A stretch of DNA of 34,197 nucleotides from Actinomycetes bacterium (GCA_025964615.1 JAOPYM010000380.1:1-34197); one strand, 5' to 3'. Numbered from the stretch's first letter, positions 9,456-21,720 are shown. Made by a program: numbers and translations. The notes: generated by a model not told the origin, from the letters alone.

Positions 9456-10939
9456 AGCTGCGGAGCCTTTCCGAGAAGGGGACCGCCCCAGCGGTCCTCG
9501 AGGGCCTTTTCGACTGCGGCGCCGACCCGGTAGACGCGGTCGTCGGCCAGGACCGGGGCCATGATCTGCAGGCCGACCGGGAGGCCGTCCTCGTCGGCGA
9601 GGCCGCAGGGTACCGAGATGGCGGCGTTGCCGGCCATGTTGGACGGGATCGTGCACAGGTCGGCCAGGTACATGGCCATCGGGTTGTCGGCACGCTCGCC
9701 GATCGGGAAGGCGGTGGTAGGCGTGGTCGGCGAGACCAGCACGTCCACCTGTTCGAACGCGGCGTCGAAGTCCCGGGAGATCAGCGTGCGGACCTGCTGG
9801 GCCTTGCCGTAGTAGGCGTCGTAGTAACCCGACGACAGGGCGTAGGTGCCCAGGATGATCCGGCGCTTCACCTCTGCGCCGAACCCTTCGGCCCGGGTGA
9901 GCGCCATGACCTCTTCGGCGGAGCGGGAGCCGTCGTCGCCCACCCGGAGGCCGTACCGCATGGCGTCGAAGCGGGCCAGGTTGGACGATGCCTCGGACGG
10001 CGCGATCAGGTAGTAGGCCGGGAGCGCGTAGTCGAAGGCGGGGCAGGAGACCTCGACGACCTTGGCGCCGAGCGACTCCAGGAGCTCGGTGGCCTCGTGG
10101 AAACGGGCCAGGACGCCCGGCTGGTAGCCGTCCCCGGAGAACTCTCTGACGACCCCTACGCGAAGGCCCGCGACGTCCGCCTGGCGTGCGGCCGCCACCA
10201 CCGAGGGCACGGGGGCGTCGATGGACGTGGAGTCCATGACATCGTGCCCGGAGAAGGCCTCGTGCAGCAGCGCCGCGTCGAGCACGTTGCGGGCGAACGG
10301 CCCCGGCGTGTCGAGGGAGGACGCGAACGCGATCAGCCCGTACCGGGAGGAGCCGCCGTAGGTGGGCTTCATGCCGACCAGGCCGGTGACCGCGGCGGGC
10401 TGCCGGATCGAACCGCCTGTGTCGGTGCCGGTGGCAAGGGGCGCCTCGTAGGACGCCACCGCCGCCGAGGAACCGCCCGAGGAGCCGCCGGGGATCCTGG
10501 TCAGGTCCCACGGGTTGTGCGTGGGGCCGTACGCGCTGTTCTCGGTGGAGGAGCCCATCGCGAACTCGTCCATGTTGGTCTTGCCGAGGATCACCAGGCC
10601 CGCGGCACGGAGCCGGGCGGTGACGGTCGCGTCGAACGGCGGCCGCCAGCCTTGCAGAATCCTGGAGGCCGCGGTGGTCGGCATGTCGTGCGTGGAGAAG
10701 ACGTCCTTGTGGGCGATCGGTACCCCGGCCAGCGGGCCGAGCGTCTCGCCTGCGGCACGCCGGGCGTCCACCGCGGCGGCCTGCTCCAGGGCGGAGCCGC
10801 TGCCGACATGCAGGAAGGCGTGGACGCGGTCGTCGACGACGGCGATCCGGTCCAGGTGGGCCTGGGTCACCTCGACGGCGGACACCTCACCGGCGGCGAT
10901 CAGTTGGCCGAGCTCGACGGCACTCTTCTTGATCAGCAT
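9452..10939 (-). CDS. gatA: Asp-tRNA(Asn)/Glu-tRNA(Gln) amidotransferase subunit A
   Basis: GatA (495 aa) is the amidase-signature subunit that releases ammonia from glutamine for transfer to the mischarged tRNA on GatB. The Ser-cisSer-Lys triad is complete: K78 in GVPIAHKD, S153 in the [10 protein letters not shown] block and S177 in [12 protein letters not shown]. Length is normal. The ATG shares its A with the gatC stop (ATGA), so translation is coupled. It is the middle gene of the gatCAB operon. Confidence 0.97.
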   Translation of the reverse strand: MLIKKSAVELGQLIAAGEVSAVEVTQAHLDRIAVVDDRVHAFLHVGSGSALEQAAAVDARRAAGETLGPLAGVPIAHKDVFSTHDMPTTAASRILQGWRPPFDATVTARLRAAGLVILGKTNMDEFAMGSSTENSAYGPTHNPWDLTRIPGGSSGGSSAAVASYEAPLATGTDTGGSIRQPAAVTGLVGMKPTYGGSSRYGLIAFASSLDTPGPFARNVLDAALLHEAFSGHDVMDSTSIDAPVPSVVAAARQADVAGLRVGVVREFSGDGYQPGVLARFHEATELLESLGAKVVEVSCPAFDYALPAYYLIAPSEASSNLARFDAMRYGLRVGDDGSRSAEEVMALTRAEGFGAEVKRRIILGTYALSSGYYDAYYGKAQQVRTLISRDFDAAFEQVDVLVSPTTPTTAFPIGERADNPMAMYLADLCTIPSNMAGNAAISVPCGLADEDGLPVGLQIMAPVLADDRVYRVGAAVEKALEDRWGGPLLGKAPQL

Positions 10940-11235
10940 CAGGCCTCCTCGTCCAGGATCCGCGGCACCCGGAAACGGTCCTCCTCGGCGGCGGGCGCAC
11001 CCGCCAGGGCCTGTTGCGGGGTGAGCGACGGCCGGATCTCGTCGGGCCGGAAGACGTTGGTCAACGGCAGCGCGTGCGACGTGGGCGGGATGTCGTCCGC
11101 GGCCACCTCCTGGACGCGTGCGACCGCGGAGATGATCACATCGAGCTGGGTGGCGAAGTGTTCGAGCTCATCCTCGCCGAGCGCCAGCCTGGACAGCCGG
11201 GCGAGGTGAGCGACCTCGTCACGGGTGATGGACAT
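10939..11235 (-). CDS. gatC: Asp-tRNA(Asn)/Glu-tRNA(Gln) amidotransferase subunit C
   Basis: GatC (98 aa) is the small belt subunit that stabilises the GatA-GatB complex. The N-terminus [21 protein letters not shown] and the middle block [20 protein letters not shown] are typical. Length matches the family. It starts the operon at an ATG with a weak ribosome site; TAGTAT upstream (around 11274) is a possible -10. A family B repeat lies just upstream, so the promoter must be in or around that repeat. Confidence 0.95.
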   Translation of the reverse strand: MSITRDEVAHLARLSRLALGEDELEHFATQLDVIISAVARVQEVAADDIPPTSHALPLTNVFRPDEIRPSLTPQQALAGAPAAEEDRFRVPRILDEEA

Positions 11236-11282
11236 AGTCGGAAGCCGTTCCGGAGATCGAGTGGGTTGAACGCCATACTAAT

Positions 11283-11326
11283 GGCGCTCGCTTCGCTCGC
11301 GCGGTGCCCGGGCCTTGACGCGCACC
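11283..11326 (+). repeat. Family B dispersed repeat, short copy
   Basis: The core GCGCTCGCTTCGCTCGCGCGG followed by TGCCCGGGCCTTGACGCGC matches the 5' module of the copies at 19671 and 32376. It lies between the stop of the second GGDEF-EAL gene and gatC. This copy lacks the 3' module. Confidence 0.75.
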
Positions 11327-11355
11327 CGGCGGACCGACTCGATTACCCGTCGTGG

Positions 11356-13431
11356 CTACGCCATGAACTTGGAATCGACTGTGTCGTGGCTGCGGCGGCC
11401 GCGCAGCCAGGCCGTCGCGGTGACCGGGTCCATGGGCCGGCCGAAGTGCCAGCCCTGAGCGGCGTCGCACCCCATATCGCGCAGCAGCTGAGCGGTCCTG
11501 GCGTCCTCGACGCCCTCGGCCACCGAGCGCAGCCCGAGGGTCCGTACGAGATCCACGATGGACCGTACGATCACCACGTCGTCGGAGGAGGTGAGGAGCC
11601 GCCGCACGAACGAGGAGTCGATCTTGATCTCCTCGACCGGCAGCCGGGTCAGCCGGACCAGCGACGAGTAGCCGGTGCCGAAGTCGTCCAGGCTCAGCGG
11701 GATGCCGAGCCGGCCAAGGGCCAGCACCGTCTCACCGGCGTAGGCGGCCTCGTTCATCAGGATCCGCTCGGTGATCTCCAGTTGCAGCGCCGCGGCGGGC
11801 AGTCCTCGTTCGACGAGGCCGTTCGCGATCGTGTCGGCGAGCCCGACGTCGAGCAGGTCCCGGCCCGACGCGTTGATCGCGACCTGCACGGGGAACTCCT
11901 CAGCCCACCAGGCTGCGGCCTGGCCGAGTGCGGACTCGACCACATAGTGGGTGATCGACCGCATCAGGTAGGTCTGCTCGGCGATCGGCAGGAACTCCTC
12001 GGGACCGACCAGGCCCCGCTTCGGGTGCCGCCAGCGCAGCAGTGCCTCCATCCCGGCGAGGCGCCCGTCGACCAGGTTGATCTTGGGCTGGTAGTGCAGT
12101 TCCAGCTCCTCCCGGTCGATGGCCCGGCGCAGGTCGCCGAGCATGCCGAGCCGGGCGGGCGAGTTGCGGTCCTTGGCCGGGGAGTAGATCTCCACCCCGT
12201 TCCGGCTCTCCTTCGCGACGTACATGGCCACGTCGGCCCGCTGCAGGAGCAGCTCGAAGTCGGGAGCGTGGTCGGGGTGCAGGGCGATCCCGACGCTGCC
12301 CTCCAGGTCGAAGGTCATCCCGTCCAGGCGCACCGGTTCGCTGAGCGCGGCTCGCAGCCGTACGGCCACCTCCCTGGCGGCCTGGGCGTCGCGGATGGTG
12401 GGCAGCAGGACGGCGAACTCGTCGCCGCCGAGCCGCGCGACCAGGTCCCCGGGCCGCACGCTGTGCGTGAGGCGGTGCGCGACGAGCTGGAGCAGCCGGT
12501 CCCCTGTGGCGTGCCCCAGGGTGTCGTTGACCTCCTTGAAGCGGTCCAGGTCGAGGAGGAAGAGCCCGACCTTGAGGTCGGACGGGTTGGCCCCGGTGTG
12601 GCTGCGGCGCGACTCGTGCAGCGCCTCCTCGGTCCGCATGATCAGCAGCTTGCGGTTGGGCAGCCCGGTGAGCCCGTCGTGCAGGGCCTGGTGTTCACGT
12701 CGTACCGAACCCGAGGCATTGAGGTAGACGGCGATGAAGGGCAGCACGATCAGCGGGATGAAGGCCGCGGACCGGGCCATCGCGACGACCACGAACGGCG
12801 CCAGGCCGAGCAGCGCGAGGTGGACGAGGACCTGGTAGCCCAGGTCGAGGCGTACGGCCTTCGTGATGGAGAGCCGCTCGTGGAGGGCGATGGCACCGTT
12901 GACCAGGCCGTTGTTGACCAGGAAGTAGGCGGCGCCGGCCAGCGCCACGAGCGGCAGTTGAGCGCCGGCCGGAACCCACAGGCGGGAGGGGGACGGAGTG
13001 ATCCCGAACAGTCCCAGGGCCAGGGCGGCGGCACCCATGCTGAGCGCGAACTGGGCGATGTTGAAGGCGATGCGGTGCGGTGCCCGCCGCCGCAGCAGGC
13101 CGCAGACCAGGACCGCGGCGGCCTGCAGGCCGGCCGCGACCGGGAGCCCGGCGTAGAGCAGTGCGGCGAAGGAGAAGCTCGTGGAGGTGGTCGCGCCGTT
13201 GTTCTCCGCCGCGCCGGGGGTGATGATCGGGCGGAGTTCGCCGAAGACGATGAAGGAGCCGAGCAACCAGAAGACGGGATCGTCGGCGATCCCCTTGAGG
13301 TCGGGCACGGCGAGCCTGCCGAGCGCGAACGCCAGGACGGCGGTGCCCGCCACCGTGACGCAGAGCAGGTAGATCCACAGCGGGGATCCGGGACGCGGCA
13401 CGGTATCCCGGGTGTTGTTCGGGTCCTTCAT
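11356..13431 (-). CDS. Membrane GGDEF-EAL cyclic-di-GMP protein
   Basis: This 691-aa protein has several hydrophobic segments in residues 18-240, a GGDEF domain (about 247-415, signature LGGDEF with GGDEF at 335-339) and an EAL domain (about 432-675). EAL motifs are canonical: MEALLRW (EAL 462-464), LEITE, DDFGTGYSSL, KIDSSFV and AEGVE. Both cyclase and phosphodiesterase activity are therefore possible. There is no PAS domain, unlike the paralogue at 3126-5843. This TM-GGDEF-EAL layout is like Streptomyces RmdB (family knowledge). The ATG is chosen because GAGGA lies 5 nt upstream; a GTG one codon earlier is the alternative. It is flanked by ligA upstream and gatC downstream, neither functionally related. 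Confidence 0.92.
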   Translation of the reverse strand: MKDPNNTRDTVPRPGSPLWIYLLCVTVAGTAVLAFALGRLAVPDLKGIADDPVFWLLGSFIVFGELRPIITPGAAENNGATTSTSFSFAALLYAGLPVAAGLQAAAVLVCGLLRRRAPHRIAFNIAQFALSMGAAALALGLFGITPSPSRLWVPAGAQLPLVALAGAAYFLVNNGLVNGAIALHERLSITKAVRLDLGYQVLVHLALLGLAPFVVVAMARSAAFIPLIVLPFIAVYLNASGSVRREHQALHDGLTGLPNRKLLIMRTEEALHESRRSHTGANPSDLKVGLFLLDLDRFKEVNDTLGHATGDRLLQLVAHRLTHSVRPGDLVARLGGDEFAVLLPTIRDAQAAREVAVRLRAALSEPVRLDGMTFDLEGSVGIALHPDHAPDFELLLQRADVAMYVAKESRNGVEIYSPAKDRNSPARLGMLGDLRRAIDREELELHYQPKINLVDGRLAGMEALLRWRHPKRGLVGPEEFLPIAEQTYLMRSITHYVVESALGQAAAWWAEEFPVQVAINASGRDLLDVGLADTIANGLVERGLPAAALQLEITERILMNEAAYAGETVLALGRLGIPLSLDDFGTGYSSLVRLTRLPVEEIKIDSSFVRRLLTSSDDVVIVRSIVDLVRTLGLRSVAEGVEDARTAQLLRDMGCDAAQGWHFGRPMDPVTATAWLRGRRSHDTVDSKFMA

Positions 13432-13654
13432 CACCGTCCTCGAGGCGTAGGCCTCCGGACCGACTCGGCCGGGGGGGTTCCGGTTTGAGGTGCTGAAGGG
13501 AGAGTACGGCCTTTGGTCAACTTCGCGAAACCGGTTGCGTACGTTCCGTTACTTCCCGTTCAAAACCGATATGAACTCGCTACGTAGCGACACAATCCCG
13601 ATGGGCGACTTCACACTGGTCGCCCGGGAGCGGCTACCCAGTACTACATCAGGG
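13432..13654 (-). promoter_or_regulatory. Region between ligA and the GGDEF-EAL gene: 14-bp palindrome and a hairpin
   Basis: TCGCTACGTAGCGA at 13577-13590 is a perfect 14-bp palindrome. On the minus strand TTGTGT (13595-13590) and CATATC (13573-13568), 16 nt apart, bracket it and are a weak -35/-10 candidate for the GGDEF-EAL gene. GGGCGAC (13603-13609) and GTCGCCC (13619-13625) form a 7-bp hairpin with a 9-nt loop 30 nt beyond the ligA stop, without a U-run. No gene is seen. Confidence 0.4.
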
Positions 13655-16895
<3,241 letters not shown>

Positions 16896-16902
16896 AGGGC
16901 GA

Positions 16903-16912
16903 ACGTTACCGT
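16903..16912. promoter_or_regulatory. Candidate overlapping divergent -10 elements
   Basis: On the plus strand TACCGT (16907-16912) lies 8 nt before the lipoprotein ATG. On the minus strand TAACGT (16908-16903) lies 7 nt before the MetE-like GTG. Both fit the TAnnnT actinobacterial -10 and leaderless starts. No good -35 is seen on either side. Confidence 0.35.
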
Positions 16913-16920
16913 TGCCGCCC

Positions 16921-17448
16921 ATGACCTCCCGATTCTTCGCCTGCGGCCTGGCCCTGGCTGCGGTGGTGAGTCTGCCCGGCTGCCAGCAGGAACCGTCAGT
17001 GACCGCGCACCAGACGCCGATTCCCGCCCCGGACCTCTGCCGGTCGCTGGACCGCGCGCTGGTCAGGACCGCGATGCAGGGCAAGGTGACCGGCTGCGAC
17101 GTTGAGCGCGGGCCTGACTCCCACGTCGTCGAATTCGTGGGTACGGCCACGGTCGGCAAGGTCACGGTGCCCGCCGTGCTGACCGTGTCGTACCAACGCA
17201 GGCTCGACCTGAAGACCGGGGTCGACCTGTGGCAGGCCGAGGGGGCGGCCAAGGGCAGCAGGGTCGCGCTGATCGGGGTGGGCGACGCTGCGGCCTTCGA
17301 TCCGCAGCACGCCCCCCAGCTCGTGACCCTCAGGCGCGGAGTGGTCGTGGCGGTCGGCCTGCAGCTGGACGGCGCGGCCGTACCTCAGGAAAAGCTGCCC
17401 GACCATCTGCTCGGCATCGCCCGCCCGGCCGTGCAGGTTATCGGGTGA
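16921..17448 (+). CDS. Putative secreted lipoprotein, function unknown
   Basis: This 175-aa protein has a typical lipoprotein signal: MTSR, a hydrophobic core (FFACGLALAAVVSL) and the lipobox LPGC with the modified Cys near residue 21. A short Pro-rich linker follows, then a compact domain with two further Cys (about 40 and 60) that may form a disulfide. The overall look (LCRSLD, a Cys pair, a terminal hydrophobic beta pair) recalls small actinomycete lipoproteins of the DUF3558 type, but I do not recognise it firmly. It is probably anchored outside the membrane. A TTG three codons upstream is less likely than the ATG. It is divergent from the MetE-like gene and ends only 7 nt from the mnmA stop on the other strand. 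Confidence 0.75.
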   Translation: MTSRFFACGLALAAVVSLPGCQQEPSVTAHQTPIPAPDLCRSLDRALVRTAMQGKVTGCDVERGPDSHVVEFVGTATVGKVTVPAVLTVSYQRRLDLKTGVDLWQAEGAAKGSRVALIGVGDAAAFDPQHAPQLVTLRRGVVVAVGLQLDGAAVPQEKLPDHLLGIARPAVQVIG

Positions 17449-17455
17449 ACCGCGT

Positions 17456-18523
17456 TCAGGCCGTGACGCGATCGGCCACCGCGATGGTCGCCGAGCCGAT
17501 CACCCGGTCTCCGTCGTAGAGCACCGCGGCCTGGCCCCTGGCGACCCCGCGCGCCGGGGTGTGCAGCGCAATCCGTACGGCATCGCCCTCCAGCGAGGCC
17601 GTGCAGTCGTAGACCTCGCCGTGTGCGCGGAGCTGCACCTGGCAGTCGGCGACCGGCTGGGCCAGCCACACCGGGCGCTCGGCGATGATCTCCGTCACGT
17701 CGAGGGCCTCGCGCGGGCCGACCGTCACGGTGTTGGTCACCGGCGAGATGTCCAGAACGTAGCGGGGCTTGCCGTCCGCCGCCGGGTGCCCGAGCCGCAG
17801 GCCCTTGCGCTGGCCGACCGTGTAGCCGTACGCCCCCTCGTGCTCGCCGAGGAGGTTCCCGTCGGCGTCCACGATCCTGCCGGGCGCGCTGCCGAGGCGG
17901 CTCGCGAGGAAGCCCTGGGTGTCGCCGTCGGCGATGAAGCAGACGTCGTGACTGTCGGGCTTGTCCGCCACCTGCAGGCCGCGCCGCTCAGCCTCCAGGC
18001 GGATGTCGGCCTTGCTGGTGTCGCCGAGCGGGAACATGGCGTGCGCCAGCTGCTCCTTGGTGCACACGGCCAGGACGTACGACTGGTCCTTGCCGGCATC
18101 GATGCCGCGCCACAGTTCCCCGTCGGTGAGCCGGGCGTAGTGACCGGTGCAGACCACGTCGAAGCCGAGCGCCCGGCCCTTCTCCAGGAGGGCCGCGAAC
18201 TTGATCTTCTCGTTGCAGCGCAGGCACGGGTTGGGCGTACGGCCCGCCGCGTACTCGGCCACGAAGTCCTGGACCACGTCCCGGTCGAACCGCTCGGCCA
18301 GATCCCACACGTAGAAGGGGATCCCGATCACGTCGGCGGCCCGGCGCGCGTCCCTGGAGTCCTCCAGGGTGCAGCAGCCGCGGGCACCGGTCCGATAGGA
18401 CTTGGGGTTGCTGGACAGGGCCATGTGGACGCCGGTGACCTCGTGGCCGGCCTCGGCGGCCCGAGCCGCCGCCACCGCCGAATCGACGCCGCCCGACATG
18501 GCGGCCAGTACGCGAAGAGCCAT
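17456..18523 (-). CDS. mnmA: tRNA-specific 2-thiouridylase
   Basis: MnmA (355 aa) adds sulfur to U34 of tRNAs for Lys, Glu and Gln, using ATP and persulfide sulfur that starts at a cysteine desulfurase. The PP-loop SGGVDS is at residues 10-15. The catalytic Cys pair is C100 (TPNPCLRCN) and C195 (DVCFI). GQRKGL and the C-terminal beta domain are present, and length is normal. The ATG has GAGGGG close upstream. The cysteine desulfurase gene lies upstream on the same strand, separated by an opposite-strand gene, so the two are not a simple operon here. A family A palindrome lies between mnmA and the divergent gene. Confidence 0.96.
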   Translation of the reverse strand: MALRVLAAMSGGVDSAVAAARAAEAGHEVTGVHMALSSNPKSYRTGARGCCTLEDSRDARRAADVIGIPFYVWDLAERFDRDVVQDFVAEYAAGRTPNPCLRCNEKIKFAALLEKGRALGFDVVCTGHYARLTDGELWRGIDAGKDQSYVLAVCTKEQLAHAMFPLGDTSKADIRLEAERRGLQVADKPDSHDVCFIADGDTQGFLASRLGSAPGRIVDADGNLLGEHEGAYGYTVGQRKGLRLGHPAADGKPRYVLDISPVTNTVTVGPREALDVTEIIAERPVWLAQPVADCQVQLRAHGEVYDCTASLEGDAVRIALHTPARGVARGQAAVLYDGDRVIGSATIAVADRVTA

Positions 18524-18547
18524 AACCCCTCAAGATTACGCGCCCTC

Positions 18548-18613
18548 CCGTCGACTCGTGGCGTGTCCCGCACCGCACAGCCCTCCGGTGCGGGAAACGC
18601 CACGAGTCAACGG
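18548..18613. repeat. Family A long palindrome, copy 2 (both arms short)
   Basis: Arms 18548-18575 and 18586-18613 (28 nt each) match as inverted repeats with two mismatches around a 10-nt loop. The core is GTGGCG...TCCCGCACCG / CGGTGCGGGAAACGCCAC. This copy sits in a divergent intergenic region, 24 nt before mnmA and 23 nt before a candidate plus-strand -10, so here it cannot be a simple gene-end terminator. Confidence 0.9.
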
Positions 18614-18636
18614 ACCGGTGTAACGCCGGGGCACCG

Positions 18637-18642
18637 TACGAT
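18637..18642 (+). promoter_or_regulatory. Candidate -10 (TACGAT) for a leaderless transcript
   Basis: TACGAT lies 9 nt before the ATG at 18652, which has no ribosome site. The spacing fits transcription starting at or next to the start codon. A matching -35 is not clear. Confidence 0.4.
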
Positions 18643-18651
18643 GTGAGCGCT

Positions 18652-19668
18652 ATGGGAATCTTCCGCCGCCCCCGCGAAACGCCGTCGCCGTCCCTGCCCG
18701 CGATCTCCGAGTTCTGGGAGTGGTTCGGCCAGGCCCGCGCCCGGATCGAGGCCCAGCTCGCCGACGGTCTGTCCACCGATCTCGCCGAGGAGTTCGCCCA
18801 CCGGATCTACAAGATCCATCCCGGGCTGCAGTGGGACCTCGGCCAGCGACCCGTCCTCACCGTGACCGGCGGCGGGGTCGCCGAGCTGCGCGGGCTCTCA
18901 GAACGGTGGCTGCGGGCAGCCCCGCCGGCGCCCGGATGGACGTTCCACGCCGCCCGTCAGAGCGACCTTGCCAAGCTGAACGAGAAGCTGGTGCTCGGCG
19001 AGCACGAGTTCGACCTGAACTACGTGCGCCTCGGCATGCGGGCCGACCCCGGGCGGGCCCGGATCCACCTGACCGCCTACCACCCCGACTTCCTGTTCGT
19101 AGACGAGGAGACCCAGCTGCAGGTGGCGCTGCACGTCCTCGACTGGGCGCTCGGCGAGGACGATGTGGCCCGCTGGGTGGGCGACGTGAAGCTCGCCATC
19201 GAGCCGCCCATCGACGCGCTGCCGCCCGCGACGCTGGCCGCCGTCGTGGACCAGGTCGCCGAGCCGTTCCGGCGGCCCCAGTGGCTCACCGGGGAGGGAC
19301 GTACGCCCCGCGGGCACCCTGCCGGCGTCACCGCACGGTTCCCGCTGCACCGCCAGGACCACCCGCTCTGCGACCTGCACGTCGAGCTCTCCGTGCCGTA
19401 CGCCCACAGCAACCCCGACCGGCTGCCGGTGGAACCGTCGGCCTCGGCGCTGCGCAAGCTGGAGAAGCGGCTCGACGGGCTGCGCGGTGCCGTGCTCGCG
19501 GCGCGGGTGACCGGGGACGGGCTGCGGGTCTTCCATCTCTACGCCGACGCGGACTCGGGAGTGCTCGCCGAACTCGACCAGCTCGCCGCGGGCTGGGGCG
19601 AGGGCAAGGCCAAGGTCGCCACCGCACCCGACCCCGCCTGGCGCGCACTCACGCCCTTCCAGCTCTAA
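18652..19668 (+). CDS. Conserved-looking protein of unknown function, 338 aa
   Basis: I do not recognise this protein. It is soluble, without signal peptide or membrane segments, and begins MGIFRRPRETPSPSLPAISE followed by a Trp-rich helix (FWEWFGQ). The central part is acidic and aromatic (HPDFLFVDEETQLQVALHVLDWALGEDDV). The C-terminal third is Leu/Ala-rich and could form a helical and beta fold ending LTPFQL. Codon use is like that of its neighbours and the frame is uninterrupted, so it is a real gene. The ATG is chosen over a GTG three codons upstream because the GTG lies directly against the candidate -10. It is divergent from mnmA and convergent with the cysteine desulfurase gene. Confidence 0.8.
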   Translation: MGIFRRPRETPSPSLPAISEFWEWFGQARARIEAQLADGLSTDLAEEFAHRIYKIHPGLQWDLGQRPVLTVTGGGVAELRGLSERWLRAAPPAPGWTFHAARQSDLAKLNEKLVLGEHEFDLNYVRLGMRADPGRARIHLTAYHPDFLFVDEETQLQVALHVLDWALGEDDVARWVGDVKLAIEPPIDALPPATLAAVVDQVAEPFRRPQWLTGEGRTPRGHPAGVTARFPLHRQDHPLCDLHVELSVPYAHSNPDRLPVEPSASALRKLEKRLDGLRGAVLAARVTGDGLRVFHLYADADSGVLAELDQLAAGWGEGKAKVATAPDPAWRALTPFQL

Positions 19669-19670
19669 GT

Positions 19671-19752
19671 GCTTGGGCCGCGTGGTCTGGACTGAGTGAC
19701 GAGGGAAGGCCGCGCGTCAAGGCCCGAGCACCGCGCGAGCGGAGCGAGCGCC
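19671..19752 (-). repeat. Family B dispersed repeat between convergent genes
   Basis: Read on the minus strand it begins GGCGCTCGCTCCGCTCGCGC, continues GGTGCTCGGGCCTTGACGCG and CGGCCTTCCCTCGTCACTCA, and ends GTCCAGACCACGCGGCCCAA. It fills the gap between the 338-aa gene stop and the cysteine desulfurase stop. Confidence 0.85.
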
Positions 19753-19766
19753 AGCAAACCAGGTGT

Positions 19767-20918
19767 TCAACTGAACCCGGCGCGGCGGGCGCGTTCCACC
19801 ACCGGGCCGATGGCTTCGGCGAGAGCGTCGACGTCCGCACTGGTGGAGGTGTGGCCGAGGGTGAACCGCAGCGAGCCACGGGCCCGCTGCGCGTCGGCAC
19901 CCATCGCGAGCAGCACGTGGCTGGGCTGGGAGACCCCGGCTGAGCAGGCCGAGCCGGTGGAACAGGCGATACCGCGCGCGTCGAGCAGCATGAGCAACGC
20001 GTCTCCCTCGCAGCCGGGGAAGGAGAAATGCGCGTTGCCCGGCAGCCGGTCCACCGGGTCGCCGTTGAGGATCGCATCCGGTACGGCGGCCAGTACCCTG
20101 CCGATCAGTTCGTCGCGGAGCCGGGTCAGCCGGGCCGTGCTCTCCGCACGCCGGGCCACGTCCAGCTGGACCGCGACCGCCATGCCCGCGATGGCGGGGG
20201 TGTCGAGAGTACCGGAACGCACATCGCGCTCCTGCCCGCCGCCGTGCAGCACCGGGACCGGATCCACTCCCCTGGCGAGCAGCAGGACCCCCACCCCGAG
20301 CGGGCCGCCGATCTTGTGCCCGCTGATCGTCAGCGCGTCGAAGGCCGTACCACCCACGTCGAGCTGACCTGCGGCCTGGACGGCGTCGCTGTGGAAGGGC
20401 ACGCCGTGCGCCCTGGCGAGGGCGGCGAGCGCGGCGACCGGCTGTACCGTTCCGACCTCGTTGTTGGCCCACATCACGGTGGTCAGCGCGACGTCGTCAC
20501 CGATCATCTGCTCCAGGGTCTCCGGGTGCACCCGGCCCAGCTCGTCGACTTCGATCAGCTCGACCCTGGCGCCCTCGTGGTCGGCCAGCCAGTGCACCGC
20601 ATCCAGGACGGCATGGTGCTCGATCGCACTGGCCAGGATCCGGTTGCGCCGAGGGTCCGCGTCCCGCCTGGCCCAGAAGAGGCCCTTCACCGCGAGGTTG
20701 TCGGCCTCCGTGCCACCGCCAGTGAAGATCACCTCGCTCGGCCTGGCGTGGAAGGCCTCGGCGATGATCTCGCGGGACTCCTCCACGACCCTTCTGGCCC
20801 GCCGGCCCGGAGCGTGCAGGGACGACGGGTTGCCCACCCGGCTGAGCTCGGCCGCCATCGCTTCGACGGCCTCGGGCAACATCGGGGTGGTCGCCGCGTG
20901 GTCGAGATAGGTCACCAC
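19767..20918 (-). CDS. Cysteine desulfurase (NifS/IscS family)
   Basis: This 383-aa PLP enzyme takes sulfur from cysteine as an enzyme-bound persulfide for Fe-S clusters and tRNA thiolation. Visible features are the start [10 protein letters not shown], the His in AIEHHAVLD (about 101), the PLP lysine K202 in [10 protein letters not shown], and the persulfide Cys C325 in [10 protein letters not shown]. It is a typical class I (NifS/IscS) enzyme; its likely partner here is MnmA. The start is one of two adjacent GTG codons (20918 or 20915) with no strong ribosome site. A longer in-frame reading runs into the opposite-strand TetR gene and is discarded. An ORF overlap with the divergent TetR promoter is thereby avoided. 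Confidence 0.93.
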   Translation of the reverse strand: MVTYLDHAATTPMLPEAVEAMAAELSRVGNPSSLHAPGRRARRVVEESREIIAEAFHARPSEVIFTGGGTEADNLAVKGLFWARRDADPRRNRILASAIEHHAVLDAVHWLADHEGARVELIEVDELGRVHPETLEQMIGDDVALTTVMWANNEVGTVQPVAALAALARAHGVPFHSDAVQAAGQLDVGGTAFDALTISGHKIGGPLGVGVLLLARGVDPVPVLHGGGQERDVRSGTLDTPAIAGMAVAVQLDVARRAESTARLTRLRDELIGRVLAAVPDAILNGDPVDRLPGNAHFSFPGCEGDALLMLLDARGIACSTGSACSAGVSQPSHVLLAMGADAQRARGSLRFTLGHTSTSADVDALAEAIGPVVERARRAGFS

Positions 20919-20962
20919 GGCCGCCAGCTTAACCGGGAAAGAAGCATGCTCGATGATCAGGC

Positions 20963-20991
20963 TTGCGACTGTACCGTCTGGACGGTATAGT
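20963..20991 (+). promoter_or_regulatory. Promoter and palindromic operator of the TetR-MFS pair
   Basis: The -35 TTGCGA (20963-20968) and -10 TATAGT (20986-20991) are 17 nt apart, a near-ideal sigma-70-like promoter. Between them TACCGTC and GACGGTA form a perfect 7+2+7 palindrome (20972-20987) that overlaps the -10. The ATG begins 10 nt after the -10, so the transcript is probably leaderless. The site is well placed for autorepression by the TetR protein. Confidence 0.8.
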
Positions 20992-21000
20992 GATCGTATT

Positions 21001-21516
21001 ATGAAGCATGAAGCTCTCCTTGACGCCGCGGAGTGCGTGCTCTTCGAGCGCGGCACCCAGGCCCTCACTCTCGCCGCAGTGGCGGAGCGCGCCGGCGTGA
21101 GCAAGGGCGGGCTGCTCTACCACTTCCCGAACAAGGAAGCCCTGATAAGAGCCCTCGTGGCCCGGCTCATCGAAGAGTTCGACGCTCTCGTGGCCCGGCA
21201 CGAGGGCGACTCGTACAGCCGTGCCTACGTCAAGGCCACCTTCGACTTCCTCGCCGGTGAAGATTCCGAGCGCACCCAGCGGCGCTGGACGGCCATCACG
21301 GCCGCCGCGGCCTCCCCGGAACTGATCGCACCGCTCCGCGAGGCGATCAGCCGTTGGCACCGGCCCGATCCGGGCGATGACCCCGACCCGCTCATCGGGC
21401 TCATCGCCCGGCTGGCCTGCGAGGGCCTGTGTGAAGTGACGGCGCACAACGCCAGGCTGTACGACGCGGCGCAGTACGCCGCAATGCGACAACGTCTGCT
21501 CGACCTGCTCGGCTAG
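21001..21516 (+). CDS. TetR-family transcriptional regulator
   Basis: This 171-aa regulator has an N-terminal helix-turn-helix: [13 protein letters not shown], then [28 protein letters not shown] at about residues 20-48, which is very typical of TetR. The C-terminal ligand domain is helical and of the TetR_C type with no recognisable ligand. The ATG is chosen over an earlier in-frame start because it sits 10 nt downstream of the -10; the earlier start would lie upstream of the promoter. It is followed by a transporter gene on the same strand after a 204-bp gap containing a repeat. It probably represses itself and perhaps the transporter. Confidence 0.92.
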   Translation: MKHEALLDAAECVLFERGTQALTLAAVAERAGVSKGGLLYHFPNKEALIRALVARLIEEFDALVARHEGDSYSRAYVKATFDFLAGEDSERTQRRWTAITAAAASPELIAPLREAISRWHRPDPGDDPDPLIGLIARLACEGLCEVTAHNARLYDAAQYAAMRQRLLDLLG

Positions 21517-21522
21517 TCTCCG

Positions 21523-21645
21523 GCGCTGTGTTCATGCCCGCGCCTGCAGCACGGCGCCGGGCGGGCCTTGAGCGCCGTCTTCCCTCGTCACTCAGTCGCT
21601 ACGCTCCCCCCTCGCTCCTCAGTCCAGACGACGCGGCCCGCCCGG
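21523..21645 (+). repeat. Family B dispersed repeat, long mosaic copy
   Basis: It starts GGCGCTGTGTTCATGCCCGC and continues with GCACGGCGCCGGGCGGGC, CTTCCCTCGTCACTCAGTCG, CCTCGCTCCTCAGTCCAGAC and GACGCGGCCCGCCCGGG. The first module matches the copy at 29193-29278 read on the other strand. It lies 6 nt after the tetR stop. Downstream to 21720 I see only the ribosome site of the MFS gene. Confidence 0.8.
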
Positions 21646-21720
21646 GCCCCCTCGCTCAGCCCGCCCTCCCCTCTTGCCCTCCCGCATACGGCTCGTACGC
21701 CCGTTGAAAGGAAGCTCGTC

